From assembly GCA_963732635.1 (NCBI GenBank), contig CAVTAL010000035.1, forward strand, positions 682,001 to 746,000: a stretch of 64,000 nt of DNA, in the 5' to 3' direction. Positions 43,406 to 52,931 of this stretch are shown here, one piece after another. The notes below the pieces were generated by a model. It searched no databases, was not told the DNA's origin, and was given only the letters and a program-made list of their open reading frames with translations. Both the position numbers and the translations under genes were made by a program. Source of the stretch: JAKFWF01 sp963732635 (lineage in GTDB: Bacteria > Pseudomonadota > Alphaproteobacteria > Rhizobiales > Hyphomicrobiaceae). The stretch's first letter is position 1, and each line of letters opens with the position of its first letter.

Positions 43406-44668
43406 ATGAGTATTTACGGCTTGATGCATACGGGCGCTTCAGGGATGTCTGCCCAGTCCGATCGGCTTGGGGCGGTTGCAGACAACATCGCAAATGCATC
43501 GACGGTAGGCTATAAGGCTGCAAGTACAGAATTCTCATCGCTTCTCATTGACGGTTCGCTGTCGTCGTATGCTTCTGGGGGGGTCGAAACGACGGTGCGC
43601 TACGGCATTTCTCGGCAGGGGACGCTGTCGTTCACGAGTTCAGCATACGATCTGGCAATCAACGGCGGCGGCTTCATGCTAGTGGCGGATCCCGCTGGCG
43701 CGATTTCTTTGACCCGAGCTGGAGCTTTCGTGCCGGACAGTGAAGGTAATCTCGTCAATTCTGCGGGTTTCAAATTGCTCGGCTATCCCGTGGCGGATGG
43801 CGTTTCAAGCGCGGTTGTTGTGAATGGCACCGCAGGCCTCGTGCCAATGAACATTCAGCAGACTGGCTTGGATGCGGCGGCTACAACAAGGGGAATGCTT
43901 ACTGCCAATTTGCCATCCACTTCTGTTGAAGTGGCACCCGCAGATCTGCCAACCGCAAATGTTGCGACTTCAATTTCAACGGGACGTTCGTCCGTGGTTG
44001 TTTACAATAGTCTTGGCGAGCAAAAGCAACTCGATGTTCATTACGCGAAGACGCTGATACCCGGTGAATGGGAGGTGGCTGTATATGACGCGGGGGGGCG
44101 TTCGGCGACCGGCGGTTTTCCTTACGCAAACGCGGCGCTTGCGTCGACGACCCTGGCCTTCGATGGAAACGGCCAATTGAGTGCGAGCAGTTCGAGCTCC
44201 CTGAGCATTCCGGTTCCTGGTGGTGCTATGATGAGTTTTGATGTTTCCAAGACTTCGCAACTCGCCGCCGACTATTCGGTGCTGGCGGTGAATGCGGACG
44301 GAAATGGCCCGAGTGCCGTTATGTCGGTGAAGATTTCCAACGATGGTACGGTGTCCGAGACTTACGCCAACGGCACCACCCGCGCGAAATATCGGGTGCC
44401 GCTGGCAACCGTGATCAGCCCTGATCAGCTGACGCCAAAGTCGGGTAACATTTACGAGCCCTCCAATGGTTCCGGAGATCTGCGCATCGGCCTTGCCACT
44501 GCTGGCGGTTTGGGTCAGATCACTTCTGGTGCATTGGAGAATTCAACCGTTGATATCGCGCATGAACTAACTGACATGATCGAGGCGCAGCGCAACTACA
44601 CCGCTAATTCAAAAGTGTTTCAGACTGGTGCCGAACTTCTGGAAACACTCGTCAATCTGAAGCGATGA
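43406..44668 (+). CDS. flgE: Flagellar hook protein FlgE
   Basis: 420 residues building the hook between basal body and filament. The N-terminal rod/hook signature MSIYGLMHTGASGMSAQSDR with LGAVADNIANASTVGYKA, the middle SSAYDLAINGGGFMLVADPA, and the C-terminal helix ELTDMIEAQRNYTANSKVFQ are all present. First structural gene of the flgE-flgK-flgL-flaF-flbT-flgD series. A ribosome site AAGGGGAAG precedes the ATG. No signal peptide, as expected for a type III export substrate. Confidence 0.95.
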   Translation: MSIYGLMHTGASGMSAQSDRLGAVADNIANASTVGYKAASTEFSSLLIDGSLSSYASGGVETTVRYGISRQGTLSFTSSAYDLAINGGGFMLVADPAGAISLTRAGAFVPDSEGNLVNSAGFKLLGYPVADGVSSAVVVNGTAGLVPMNIQQTGLDAAATTRGMLTANLPSTSVEVAPADLPTANVATSISTGRSSVVVYNSLGEQKQLDVHYAKTLIPGEWEVAVYDAGGRSATGGFPYANAALASTTLAFDGNGQLSASSSSSLSIPVPGGAMMSFDVSKTSQLAADYSVLAVNADGNGPSAVMSVKISNDGTVSETYANGTTRAKYRVPLATVISPDQLTPKSGNIYEPSNGSGDLRIGLATAGGLGQITSGALENSTVDIAHELTDMIEAQRNYTANSKVFQTGAELLETLVNLKR

Positions 44669-44699
44669 GTGATCGACTTGGGGGTTGGGAGTAGGCTAA

Positions 44700-46172
44700 A
44701 TGTCGCTCAGTCTTACATATGAAATTGCACGAGGTAGCCTCGCGGCAAGCTCGCAATCCAGTTCCATTGTCTCGCGGAATATAGCGAACGTCGATGGTCC
44801 GAATGCTTCGCGTAAGACGCTCAACGTCGTTACGAACTCGGGTGGTGGCGTCGCGGTCGATGGCGTCAACAATGCGGTTGATGCAGCGCTTTTCGAGAGT
44901 GTACTTGGCAGTAGCGCTTCGGAAGCCGAACTCAAGACTATATCGGTCGCACTCAATCGGCTGGAGGATACGGTAAGCGATCCTCAGCTTGGGTTGAGCA
45001 CGAATGCGTTGCTTTCGCAGATGAAGTCGGCTCTGCAGATTGCTGCGGTTGCCCCGCAGGATGAGAACTTGCTGCGGAGTGTCTTGTCGGCGGCGACAAA
45101 CATAGCCAACGGATTGAACGCGGCCGGTAGCATAGTCGACAAAGTCAGGAGTGATGCGCACTCAGATCTGCTAAATGGCGTTGATGAGTTAGCCAGCCTT
45201 TTGACGCACTTCGAGGTGGTCAACAATGACATTATGGAGGGGACGACACTTGGGCGTGACGTAACCGACCAGATCGACAATCGCAATGGTCTGCTTCGCG
45301 AAATTGCGGGCTTGGTCGACGTTCATTCGTCGGTGCGCGGTAGCAATGACATGGTTTTGTTTGTGGCAAACGGCACGACACTTTTCGAATCGGTGCCAAG
45401 AATGATTTCGGTCGACGCGAGTACGTCGTTGTCACCTGGCCAGCTCGGAGGAGCACTGCGCATCGACGGCATTCCGTTTTCTGGGTCACAAGGATCTCGT
45501 TTGGGAGGGAAATTGGGGGGCGCGCTGCAGGTACGTGACGTTCTGGCAGTAACCTACGGCCGGCAGTTGGACGAAGTTGCGCGCGGTGTAATCTCAGCGT
45601 TCGCCGAGAGCGATCAGTCGGTATCACCCAGCGGAGTTGATCTAGCCGGTTTGCTTACTTATTCTGGTGGGCCGTCGCTGCCTGCAACGGGCGTTGTCAC
45701 CGACGGCTTGGCACGGTCGATCAAGGTCAATCCTAACGTCGATCCGTTGCAAGGCGGCGATATCGCGCTGCTCCGAAATGGCGGCATTTCGAACCCTGCC
45801 GATCCAAATTATGGGTATAACCCCACTAATGCTACCGGATTTAGCGATCGTCTGCGCGAACTCAGCGACAAACTCTCGCAATCGCAATTCTTCGACGGGC
45901 GCGCCGGAATTGGAACAAGAAACGGGGTGCTGGGTTTTGCTGCCGACAGTGCCGGTTGGCTCGAAAGCGGTCGAAGCGCTAATACCAAGCAATTGCTGCA
46001 GAAGCAGGTGTTGAACGAACGCGCCACGGGCGCTTGGCAAAGCAGTGTGGGCATCAACCTCGACGATGAGATGACCTCGTTGATGTCTTTAGAAAAATCC
46101 TTCCAGGCCTCATCGCGGTTGATCAACACTGTCAATGCTATGTTTGACGCACTTCTCCAAGTTGTGAGGTAG
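44700..46172 (+). CDS. flgK: Flagellar hook-filament junction protein FlgK
   Basis: 490 residues. The N-terminal coiled region (SSSIVSRNIANVDGPNASRK), DQIDNRNGLLREIAGLVDVH (the conserved FlgK D-x-R-N stretch) and the C-terminal helix (MTSLMSLEKSFQASSRLINT followed by VNAMFDALLQ) identify HAP1. It caps the hook before flagellin assembly. It lies 31 bp after flgE and 3 bp before flgL. Confidence 0.93.
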   Translation: MSLSLTYEIARGSLAASSQSSSIVSRNIANVDGPNASRKTLNVVTNSGGGVAVDGVNNAVDAALFESVLGSSASEAELKTISVALNRLEDTVSDPQLGLSTNALLSQMKSALQIAAVAPQDENLLRSVLSAATNIANGLNAAGSIVDKVRSDAHSDLLNGVDELASLLTHFEVVNNDIMEGTTLGRDVTDQIDNRNGLLREIAGLVDVHSSVRGSNDMVLFVANGTTLFESVPRMISVDASTSLSPGQLGGALRIDGIPFSGSQGSRLGGKLGGALQVRDVLAVTYGRQLDEVARGVISAFAESDQSVSPSGVDLAGLLTYSGGPSLPATGVVTDGLARSIKVNPNVDPLQGGDIALLRNGGISNPADPNYGYNPTNATGFSDRLRELSDKLSQSQFFDGRAGIGTRNGVLGFAADSAGWLESGRSANTKQLLQKQVLNERATGAWQSSVGINLDDEMTSLMSLEKSFQASSRLINTVNAMFDALLQVVR

Positions 46173-46175
46173 GCA

Positions 46176-47234
46176 ATGAAAACGGCATCGGTTTCCACTT
46201 TGAGTTTGTTCAATTCGTCCAGAGCTGCAATTGCACGCAGCCAAGTGCGCCTGGCGGATGTGGAAGTCGAAGTCAGTACCGGACGTCACGCGGACGTCGG
46301 TCTGACACTCGGCATCGACGCCTCTAGGAACCTCGAACTTCACAATGCGCGGGATGATCTGACGACACTGCAAAGCACTAACGGCATTGTTTCTGCTCGA
46401 TTGAACCAGACCCAGGCCGCGCTGACCGCGGTGAGGGACTTAGCCGATGGCTTTATGCAGTCGGCACTCACTGCTAGCCAAGGAGTTGGGGACCGAAGTC
46501 TTTTAGTTGCCGATGCGAGGGCGCGGCTCGGGGCGCTATCGGATCTACTTTTGACGGCCAGTAACGGAGTCTTCGTCTTTGGCGGTAGCAACGCATCTAC
46601 TCCGCCATTTTTGGATTATCTCTCGCAACCGACGACTGCGGGAAGAACGGCCGTTATCGGTGCTTTCACGGCGGAGTTTGGCATTACCCCCGATGACCCG
46701 CTTGCTAGCGGAATAACATCTGGGCAAATGAAGGCCTATCTCGATGGGGCGTTGGCTGGCCTTTTCCAGGACCCTGCATGGTCGAGCACCTTTTCATCGG
46801 CCAATGACAAGCCGATAATTGACCGAATTTCTGCTGGTGAGACTATCGCCACTTCGATTAGTGCCAATGCTTCTGGCATCCGTAAGCTGGTTATGGCGCT
46901 TACTGCTGCAGTAGATAGCGGGGCCGAAAAACTGAATGCCGAAGCATTCGCCGTACTCGTCAAGAAATTGGTTCAGGTGACTGGCGAAGTTGGGAGCGAC
47001 ATCACGAGCATGCAATCGACGATTGGTATCTCCCAGGAACGTCTCGCGAAAGCTAGCGACCGCATTGCTTTGCAGCAGAACATTTTTGAGCAGCGAATCG
47101 GCGAGGCGGAGAGCGTGGATTCGAGTGCGACGGCTGTAACTTTGAACATGATCATAGCGCAGCTAGAGGCGTCATATGCCGTCACGGCCCGGATGCAAAA
47201 ACTCAGCCTGCTCAGTTACTTGCCATTCACCTAG
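46176..47234 (+). CDS. flgL: Flagellar hook-filament junction protein FlgL-type
   Basis: 352 residues with flagellin-like termini: SRAAIARSQVRLADVEVEVS and STGRHADVGLTLG at the N-terminus, and a C-terminal coil (SAVTLNM-like ATAVTLNMIIAQLEASYAVT). Position directly after flgK fixes it as HAP3/FlgL. The middle region is variable. The start at 46176 follows GTGAGGTAGGCA. Confidence 0.9.
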   Translation: MKTASVSTLSLFNSSRAAIARSQVRLADVEVEVSTGRHADVGLTLGIDASRNLELHNARDDLTTLQSTNGIVSARLNQTQAALTAVRDLADGFMQSALTASQGVGDRSLLVADARARLGALSDLLLTASNGVFVFGGSNASTPPFLDYLSQPTTAGRTAVIGAFTAEFGITPDDPLASGITSGQMKAYLDGALAGLFQDPAWSSTFSSANDKPIIDRISAGETIATSISANASGIRKLVMALTAAVDSGAEKLNAEAFAVLVKKLVQVTGEVGSDITSMQSTIGISQERLAKASDRIALQQNIFEQRIGEAESVDSSATAVTLNMIIAQLEASYAVTARMQKLSLLSYLPFT

Positions 47235-47291
47235 CCCGTCGGCGAGGCCTCCGAAGGGATTGAAGTAAGCAAGGACAAGGATCAGCTTGGC

Positions 47292-47639
47292 ATGTTTCGC
47301 ATCGAATATGCAGAATTATTAGAAGACGATCAGGGTGAAGCGCGTGAGAGGGAGCGGACTGCCTTCAATCGGTCTGTCGTGCTTATGGAAATCGCGGATT
47401 CTAGCACAGCCACGCCGGTCGATGTTGCAAATGCTATTGTGTTCACTACCAAACTCTGGACGGCGTTGATCGAAGATCTGTCCGATTCCGGGAATGGCCT
47501 CCCGAAGGTGTTGCGAGCCCAGATCATATCCATTGGAATATGGATACTGAGGGAGCTCGATAACATTCGCAATGGTAAATCAGAGAATTTCGAAGATGTG
47601 AAGGCGGTTTCGATGTCAATCCATGATGGTTTGCTATGA
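47292..47639 (+). CDS. flaF: Flagellar biosynthesis regulator FlaF
   Basis: A 115-residue alphaproteobacterial protein required for flagellin synthesis and secretion. Recognised by YAELLEDDQGEARERERTAF, then AIVFTTKLWTALIEDLSDSG and LPKVLRAQIISIGIWILREL. The stop overlaps flbT by 4 bp, so FlaF and FlbT are co-translated as in other alphaproteobacteria. In Caulobacter FlaF and FlbT act in opposite directions on flagellin mRNA use. Confidence 0.92.
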   Translation: MFRIEYAELLEDDQGEARERERTAFNRSVVLMEIADSSTATPVDVANAIVFTTKLWTALIEDLSDSGNGLPKVLRAQIISIGIWILRELDNIRNGKSENFEDVKAVSMSIHDGLL

Positions 47640-48061
47640 CCGGAAATTTGAAACTGCATCTGAAGCCGAATGAACGCATTTTTATCAATGGCGGCGTCCT
47701 CAAAGTGGATCGTAAAGTGGCGATTGAGTTTCTCAATGATGTTGTCTTTCTGATGGAGGGACATGTCATCCAGGAAAGCGAGGCGACGACACCTCTTAAG
47801 CAGTTGTACTTCATCGTGCAATCAATGCTGATGGACCCGAAGACACGGGATCTTGCTCGACAGATCTACGATCAATCCCACAAGATGCTAATTGCCACAT
47901 TTAAGAACCAAGACGTACTCGAAGGGCTGGTCGAGGTGAGGCAAATGATCGAGCGCGACAGGGCTTTCGACGCACTGAAGAAGATCAGAGCCATGTTTCC
48001 GATTGAGGCGGAGATATTGGGTCTCAAGGAATCCGCTTCGGCGAGCAAAGCCGTTGCGTAG
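47636..48061 (+). CDS. flbT: Flagellin mRNA regulator FlbT
   Basis: 141 residues. The family N-terminus LKLHLKPNERIFINGGVLKV and the middle VVFLMEGHVIQESEATTPLK followed by QLYFIVQSMLMDP are clear. In Caulobacter FlbT binds the 5' leader of flagellin mRNA and promotes its decay until the hook is complete. Here it coexists with two flagellin genes sharing a conserved leader. Overlaps flaF by 4 bp. Confidence 0.93.
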   Translation: MTGNLKLHLKPNERIFINGGVLKVDRKVAIEFLNDVVFLMEGHVIQESEATTPLKQLYFIVQSMLMDPKTRDLARQIYDQSHKMLIATFKNQDVLEGLVEVRQMIERDRAFDALKKIRAMFPIEAEILGLKESASASKAVA

Positions 48062-48103
48062 TAGTTGGCACGTTCGACAGGAACTCAGGGCAAGGATAAG
48101 ATT

Positions 48104-48526
48104 ATGAGTGTTTCGGGGACTACGGTCGCTTCGAGAAGCGGAACTACTGCCGCCGCAGACGCTACGAAGCAGAACACCACTGGTGCGGCATCGCTCGATT
48201 ACAATGCGTTTCTGAAATTGCTCATTGCCCAGATGAAAAACCAGGATCCGATGGAGCCGATGAAATCCAGCGATTATGTCGCTCAACTTGCCACGTTTTC
48301 GCAGGTGGAAAAGGCAGTTCAGATGAACGATCGCCTCGGAGCGTTGCTGACTTTGTCCCAGCTCGGGCAGGCCGAGGGGCTGATCGGGCGCACCGTCACA
48401 TCAGCCGATGGAACCATTTCAGGTGTGGCCGCATCGGCAAAGATTGTTGCCGACGGTGTGGTCGCGGTCCTAAGCGACGGTCGCGAACTTCAAATCACGC
48501 AAGGTGTGATAATCAGTGGGGCATAG
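48104..48526 (+). CDS. flgD: Flagellar hook-capping protein FlgD
   Basis: 140 residues: the conserved capping region LDYNAFLKLLIAQMKNQDPM followed by EPMKSSDYVAQLATFSQVEK, and a short C-terminal part (GLIGRTVTSADGTISGVAAS). The long C-terminal Fn3/Tudor domain of enterobacterial FlgD is absent, as in other rhizobial FlgD. The start at 48104 is preceded by GGATAAG; the upstream in-frame ATG gives no family sequence. Confidence 0.92.
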   Translation: MSVSGTTVASRSGTTAAADATKQNTTGAASLDYNAFLKLLIAQMKNQDPMEPMKSSDYVAQLATFSQVEKAVQMNDRLGALLTLSQLGQAEGLIGRTVTSADGTISGVAASAKIVADGVVAVLSDGRELQITQGVIISGA

Positions 48527-48528
48527 TC

Positions 48529-48795
48529 ATGAACGAAGTCGATGCACTCGATCTAGTGCGATCCGCAATCTGGACAGTGGTGATAGTAGCGGCACCAGCG
48601 GTGGTGGCAGCGTTAGTTGTTGGCATTTTCATTGGGCTGCTGCAGGCACTGACCCAGGTGCAGGAAGTGACGCTTACGTTCGTACCCAAAATTATGGCAA
48701 TTTTTATTGCAACCACGGTCTCGGCCCACTTTATGGGCGCTAGTATTTATGCTTTTGCAATGATGGCATTTTCGCGCATCGAAAAAGGGTTTTGA
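48529..48795 (+). CDS. fliQ: Flagellar export protein FliQ
   Basis: 88 residues with two membrane helices (PAVVAALVVGIFIGLLQALT; KIMAIFIATTVSAHFMGASI) and the signature TQVQEVTLTFVPK. An inner-membrane component of the type III export gate. It starts 2 bp after the flgD stop, so the two are translated together. Confidence 0.95.
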   Translation: MNEVDALDLVRSAIWTVVIVAAPAVVAALVVGIFIGLLQALTQVQEVTLTFVPKIMAIFIATTVSAHFMGASIYAFAMMAFSRIEKGF

Positions 48796-48920
48796 CAGGC
48801 TATTGCTACTGGCAACAACGGCCTGATTGCCGTCTTGATGAAAAGGGTCGTCGACACAGAAGTGCCCCGGCAGACCGGCCCATTCGCTGATCACACCACT
48901 TCATAACGAAGGAGAGACCG

Positions 48921-51011
48921 TTGGCGAAAGTGCTGCCAGCCGAACCTGCAACCGGCTTCCTTTCAGGCATGAAGGATTTCGGCTTTGCGTTTGGCGTAAT
49001 CTTCATCATCGCGATTCTCTTTCTGCCGCTGCCAGCTTTCATGATCGACCTGGGATTGGCATTTTCGATCGCGGCGGCAATCCTAATTCTGATGGTTGCG
49101 CTATGGATCCAGCGGCCGCTGGACTTTTCGGCGTTTCCCACCGTCCTGCTGATTGTGACCATGCTGCGCCTATCGCTGAACATCGCGACGACGCGCTTGA
49201 TTCTCACAGAAGGTGCGCACGGGCAGACGTCGGCTGGATACGTAATAGCCGGCTTTGCCAATTTTGTGATCGGGGGCGACTTTTTTATCGGCGTGGTTGT
49301 GTTTCTCATTCTGCTAACAGTCAATTTTATAGTCATCACTAAGGGCGCATCGCGAATCGCAGAGGTCGGTGCAAGATTTGCATTGGATGGTATCCCGGGC
49401 AAGCAGATGGCAATTGACGCTGATCTATCAGCGGGCCTGATTGATGATATGGAGGCGCAGCGGCGTAGGCGAGAGCTGGAAGAGGAAAGTTCTTTCTTCG
49501 GCTCAATGGACGGCGCTTCCAAGTTTGTCCGAGGTGATGCCATCGCCGGGTTGATGATCACCGGGATCAATGTATTCGGCGGCATCGTAATCGCGACATG
49601 GCGTCACGGCATGCCATTGTCGGAGGCGGTGGACGTCTTCACCAAGCTCTCGGTTGGCGACGGGCTTGTTTCACAGATACCAGCCCTCATAATTTCGCTC
49701 GCTGCGGGTCTCGTTGTGGCCAAGGGTGGCACGCGCGGCTCGGTTGAGAAAGCAGTGCTGGGGCAGCTAGGAGGCCATCCAAAGGCACTCACCGTCACTG
49801 CAGTCATGATGGGATTGTTGGCGCTGGTGCCGGGTCTTCCGTTTCTGCCGTTTGCGGTGCTCGGCGCATCAGCAGCAACTGCGGGATACATCATTCCTCG
49901 TCGATGGGCAGAGGCCCGCGCGGAGGCAGAGGCCAAGGTTGTTCACGCGAGCCAGAAGGATGCCGAGGACACGCGTCAATCGGTTAAAGGCGCTCTAAGG
50001 ATCAACGAAGTGGAGATCGTATTTGGGCACCAACTGTCTGCGGTCTTGCTTCGCAAACATGACGAACTAGCGCAACGGGTCTCCAAGCTGCGCCGGAAAT
50101 TTGCGCAGCAATACGGATTCGTGGTCCCAGAAATTCATCTTTCGGATGATTTTTCTATCCCACCGCGTGGGTATCAGATCAGAATCCATGGTGCGACGCT
50201 TGCGAGCCACGAGCTACCGGTTGGAGACGTTCTTGTGATTGTCGGTGATGGGCCGAAGCCATCGGTCACCGGCGTCGAGACGTTTGAACCTTCGTTCGGA
50301 TTGCGGGCCGTTTGGATACCCGAGGTCTTCGCGAAGGAAGTGAAGCGAGAGGGATTTACAACCGTCGATACAATGACGGTGATGCTGACACACCTCAGTG
50401 AGACTTTGCGCAACAACCTTGCTCAGTTGTTTTCTTATCGCGACATGCAGCAGCTAATTGACGCCTTGTCGCCAGAGTACAAGCGGTTGCTAGAAGAGAT
50501 TCGCCCTGCACACATATCATTTTCGGGAATTCAGGCGGTACTGAAAATGCTATTGGCGGAGCGGGTCTCAATCCGTAACATCCAGTTGATATTGGAAGCC
50601 ATAGCTGAGATTGCACCGCACTCCCGACGGGCTGAGCAAGTCTCCGAGCATGTGCGTAGCAGGATAAGTCAGCAGATCTGCGGCGATTTTGCCAAGGATG
50701 GTACGTTGTCAGTTTTGAGACTAGGCAGTCGTTGGGATCTTGCGTTCCATGAAAGCCTCAAGCGCGATCAACGCGGAGAGGTGGTCGAATTCGATATCGA
50801 TCCCAGGCTGATTGAGGAATTTAGCCGCGATGCGGCCCGCGTTATCAAAGTACATATCGACGCTGGCGAGCAGTTCGTGATAGTCACGACCGTTGAGGCG
50901 CGTCCGTTCGTGCGAATGGTTGTCGAGCGAATTTACCCGACCATGGCAGTGCTATCGCACGCCGAGGTAGCGCGTGGTGTGCACGTCAAGGCGCTAGGCA
51001 GTATCAGCTGA
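48921..51011 (+). CDS. flhA: Flagellar export gate protein FlhA
   Basis: 696 residues. The N-terminal membrane half carries SIAAAILILMVALWIQRPLD, the FHIPEP-type loop with RIAEVGARFALDGIPGKQMA and the charged GLIDDMEAQRRRRELEEESS. The cytosolic half carries the docking platform for chaperone-substrate complexes (YIIPRRWAEARAEA onward). The start is TTG at 48921, placed 5 bases after AAGGAGAG, a strong ribosome site; no nearby in-frame ATG fits better. Overlaps fliR by one base (TGATG). Confidence 0.96.
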   Translation: MAKVLPAEPATGFLSGMKDFGFAFGVIFIIAILFLPLPAFMIDLGLAFSIAAAILILMVALWIQRPLDFSAFPTVLLIVTMLRLSLNIATTRLILTEGAHGQTSAGYVIAGFANFVIGGDFFIGVVVFLILLTVNFIVITKGASRIAEVGARFALDGIPGKQMAIDADLSAGLIDDMEAQRRRRELEEESSFFGSMDGASKFVRGDAIAGLMITGINVFGGIVIATWRHGMPLSEAVDVFTKLSVGDGLVSQIPALIISLAAGLVVAKGGTRGSVEKAVLGQLGGHPKALTVTAVMMGLLALVPGLPFLPFAVLGASAATAGYIIPRRWAEARAEAEAKVVHASQKDAEDTRQSVKGALRINEVEIVFGHQLSAVLLRKHDELAQRVSKLRRKFAQQYGFVVPEIHLSDDFSIPPRGYQIRIHGATLASHELPVGDVLVIVGDGPKPSVTGVETFEPSFGLRAVWIPEVFAKEVKREGFTTVDTMTVMLTHLSETLRNNLAQLFSYRDMQQLIDALSPEYKRLLEEIRPAHISFSGIQAVLKMLLAERVSIRNIQLILEAIAEIAPHSRRAEQVSEHVRSRISQQICGDFAKDGTLSVLRLGSRWDLAFHESLKRDQRGEVVEFDIDPRLIEEFSRDAARVIKVHIDAGEQFVIVTTVEARPFVRMVVERIYPTMAVLSHAEVARGVHVKALGSIS

Positions 51012-51757
51012 TGGCTGTCGACCTCGACGAATATGTCCTGGCTGTATTCTTTGTACTGTGTCGGATTGGTCCGTGCCTAATGCAGTTGCCGGGGTTATCG
51101 AGTGCGCGTGTGCCCGTCAGAGTTAGATTATTCATAGCCATCGCGCTGTCGTTCGTCGTCACGCCGATGCTTTCAGGCGTCGATATCTTGAAAAGCACCG
51201 GCCCGGCGACGCTGCTAGCAACCATAGTCTTTGAATTCATAGTAGGAACCTCGATCGGCTTAGTTAGCCGAATTTACGTCGCGGCGCTCGAATTTGGCGC
51301 CAGCGCGGTTTCCCACTTTATTGGCTTGAGCGGGCTTGGCACTGGAATCGATCACGACGAGCCGACAGCTCCGGTTTCCACTTTGATCACCGTCGCTGCG
51401 ACGGTCGTGCTCCTGATTTTGGATTTACACCGGCTGATGATTACGGTTCTCGTGGAATCTTACAGCGCGATTCCAATCGGCGCGGTGCCCAATGCAGCGG
51501 TGGGTGTTCGTTTGCTTGTCGATACGCTCGGATCGGCCTTTCTACTCAGCGTTCAGGTCACCGCTCCATTCATCATCTATGGTATCTTAGTGAACCTTAT
51601 GTTCGGGATACTTGGAAAGCTTGTTCCACAAGTGTCTTCGTATTTCATCTCGGTGCCGTTCCTAGCGATAGGCGGCCTAGTCATCCTTTATTTTTCGCTC
51701 GCTCAGATGATGATGATTTTTAGTAGGATCGTCAACGCAGCGCTTTCTAGATTGTGA
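51011..51757 (+). CDS. fliR: Flagellar export gate protein FliR
   Basis: 248 residues with six hydrophobic segments, starting YVLAVFFVLCRIGPCLMQLP and including the conserved VPVRVRLFIAIALSFVVTPM and the late LVNLMFGILGKLVPQVSSYF. It forms the export gate with FliP, FliQ and FlhB. The start overlaps the flhA stop by one base. Confidence 0.94.
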   Translation: MAVDLDEYVLAVFFVLCRIGPCLMQLPGLSSARVPVRVRLFIAIALSFVVTPMLSGVDILKSTGPATLLATIVFEFIVGTSIGLVSRIYVAALEFGASAVSHFIGLSGLGTGIDHDEPTAPVSTLITVAATVVLLILDLHRLMITVLVESYSAIPIGAVPNAAVGVRLLVDTLGSAFLLSVQVTAPFIIYGILVNLMFGILGKLVPQVSSYFISVPFLAIGGLVILYFSLAQMMMIFSRIVNAALSRL

Positions 51758-51767
51758 GGTGTGACAT

Positions 51768-52169
51768 ATGACGGCAAGTGTAGTCGCTCGATTGCGCCGC
51801 CTGATTAAGCTCACAGAGCACATCTACGAGCAAAGGGCACGCGAGATAGCGGAAACTAGCAGTGCCCTATCAGTTGTGGAAGAATCGCTCGCCGTATCGC
51901 GATGCAGGCTCGATGAGGAGTCATTGGTGAATTCGCTGTTTCCAAACCTCCTGACCAATAGAGTGGTCAAGCTCGGAAAGGAATCGAATTCAATTAATGC
52001 TGAACTTCAGCAGCTGATCGAGGCCGCCGCGATGACCCGCGCGAACGTCAAGGGCCTGGAAGGCAAATTGGAGCGCGAAATCGCCAGCGATGTTAGAGAG
52101 CAGACATCAAGGGCTCTCGAAGAGGTGATCGATCGCTTCTTGCGAAGTAACATGACAAGTTTGCGATAA
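51768..52169 (+). CDS. Coiled-coil protein in the export cluster, FliJ-like candidate
   Basis: 133 residues, almost entirely helical and charged: RLRRLIKLTEHIYEQRAREI, VEESLAVSRCRLDEESLVNS and IASDVREQTSRALEEVIDRF. No membrane segment. The size, coiled-coil character and position directly after fliR suggest the export chaperone/ATPase stalk FliJ, which is not otherwise seen. The family is not certain. Confidence 0.55.
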   Translation: MTASVVARLRRLIKLTEHIYEQRAREIAETSSALSVVEESLAVSRCRLDEESLVNSLFPNLLTNRVVKLGKESNSINAELQQLIEAAAMTRANVKGLEGKLEREIASDVREQTSRALEEVIDRFLRSNMTSLR

Positions 52170-52286
52170 GGTCTGCGCCGTATTCGTTGCTAGCTGAGAA
52201 ATCGGGCTCTGTCGGTTCACGGGCGGTGGCTGTTTCTGCCGCGTATCGAGCGAAGTAGTGCGCGTGGCGTTGTTGCTAGGAGCGGA

Positions 52287-52928
52287 TTGACAGCAAAACG
52301 GGGGCACAGGTTATTGGATAAGGTGTCAGGATATTCGAATTGTGCTCGTATTGTACCGGTACGGCTTCAGGCAACGGCGCCGGCCGCGCCAGCAAGCGCC
52401 GCTGAGGGAGCATGGCAAACGGTCACAAATCCAATTGTTGGAGGCCCTAGATCGTTTGAGGCACGGCTCAGAAGCTGTCAGGGTGATAGCGCTGGAATGC
52501 GTGGTGCATCAAATGCTGGCGGTGTGGCCACTGCTGGTGGAGAGCAGGGAAAAATTACTAAGACCCGAAAGGCGTTTGAGGCCGTTACTCTTCAGGTGCT
52601 GGTCGGTTCAATGCTGCCAAAGGAAAACAACAAATCGCTTGGAACAGGGGCAGCCGGGAGAATGTGGAAAACGCTTTTTGCGGAAAAGCTGGCGGAAAAA
52701 ATTGCCGCGAGTGGCCGAGTTAAGTTGTTGCCTGAAGCTGCGTTTGCGGCTGCTGCGAAGAGTGGCAATGCGCTTGCTCAGTTTGCTGGGGCTCTGCCCA
52801 AGCAGAGCGCTGATGTCAATCGTATTGAACCATTAATGCCTTGGACGGCAACGGTTGTGGCACCACGCTCTGCTGGCGTGCATGAATGGACCACAATAAT
52901 CGAAGCGGCGATGAACAAGGGGGAGTGA
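52287..52928 (+). CDS. Rod-binding domain protein, FlgJ N-domain/CheL-like
   Basis: 213 residues. Residues about 90-150 match the rod-binding domain (FEAVTLQVLVGSMLPKENNK, then GAAGRMWKTLFAEKLAEKIA), found in the N-terminal half of FlgJ and in rhizobial CheL. No peptidoglycan hydrolase domain follows, as in other alphaproteobacteria. The frame begins with TTG at 52287, near AGGAG; a GTG at 52323 is the alternative. The N-terminal 60 residues are low-complexity. It would cap the growing rod. Confidence 0.75.
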   Translation: MTAKRGHRLLDKVSGYSNCARIVPVRLQATAPAAPASAAEGAWQTVTNPIVGGPRSFEARLRSCQGDSAGMRGASNAGGVATAGGEQGKITKTRKAFEAVTLQVLVGSMLPKENNKSLGTGAAGRMWKTLFAEKLAEKIAASGRVKLLPEAAFAAAAKSGNALAQFAGALPKQSADVNRIEPLMPWTATVVAPRSAGVHEWTTIIEAAMNKGE

Positions 52929-52931
52929 CCA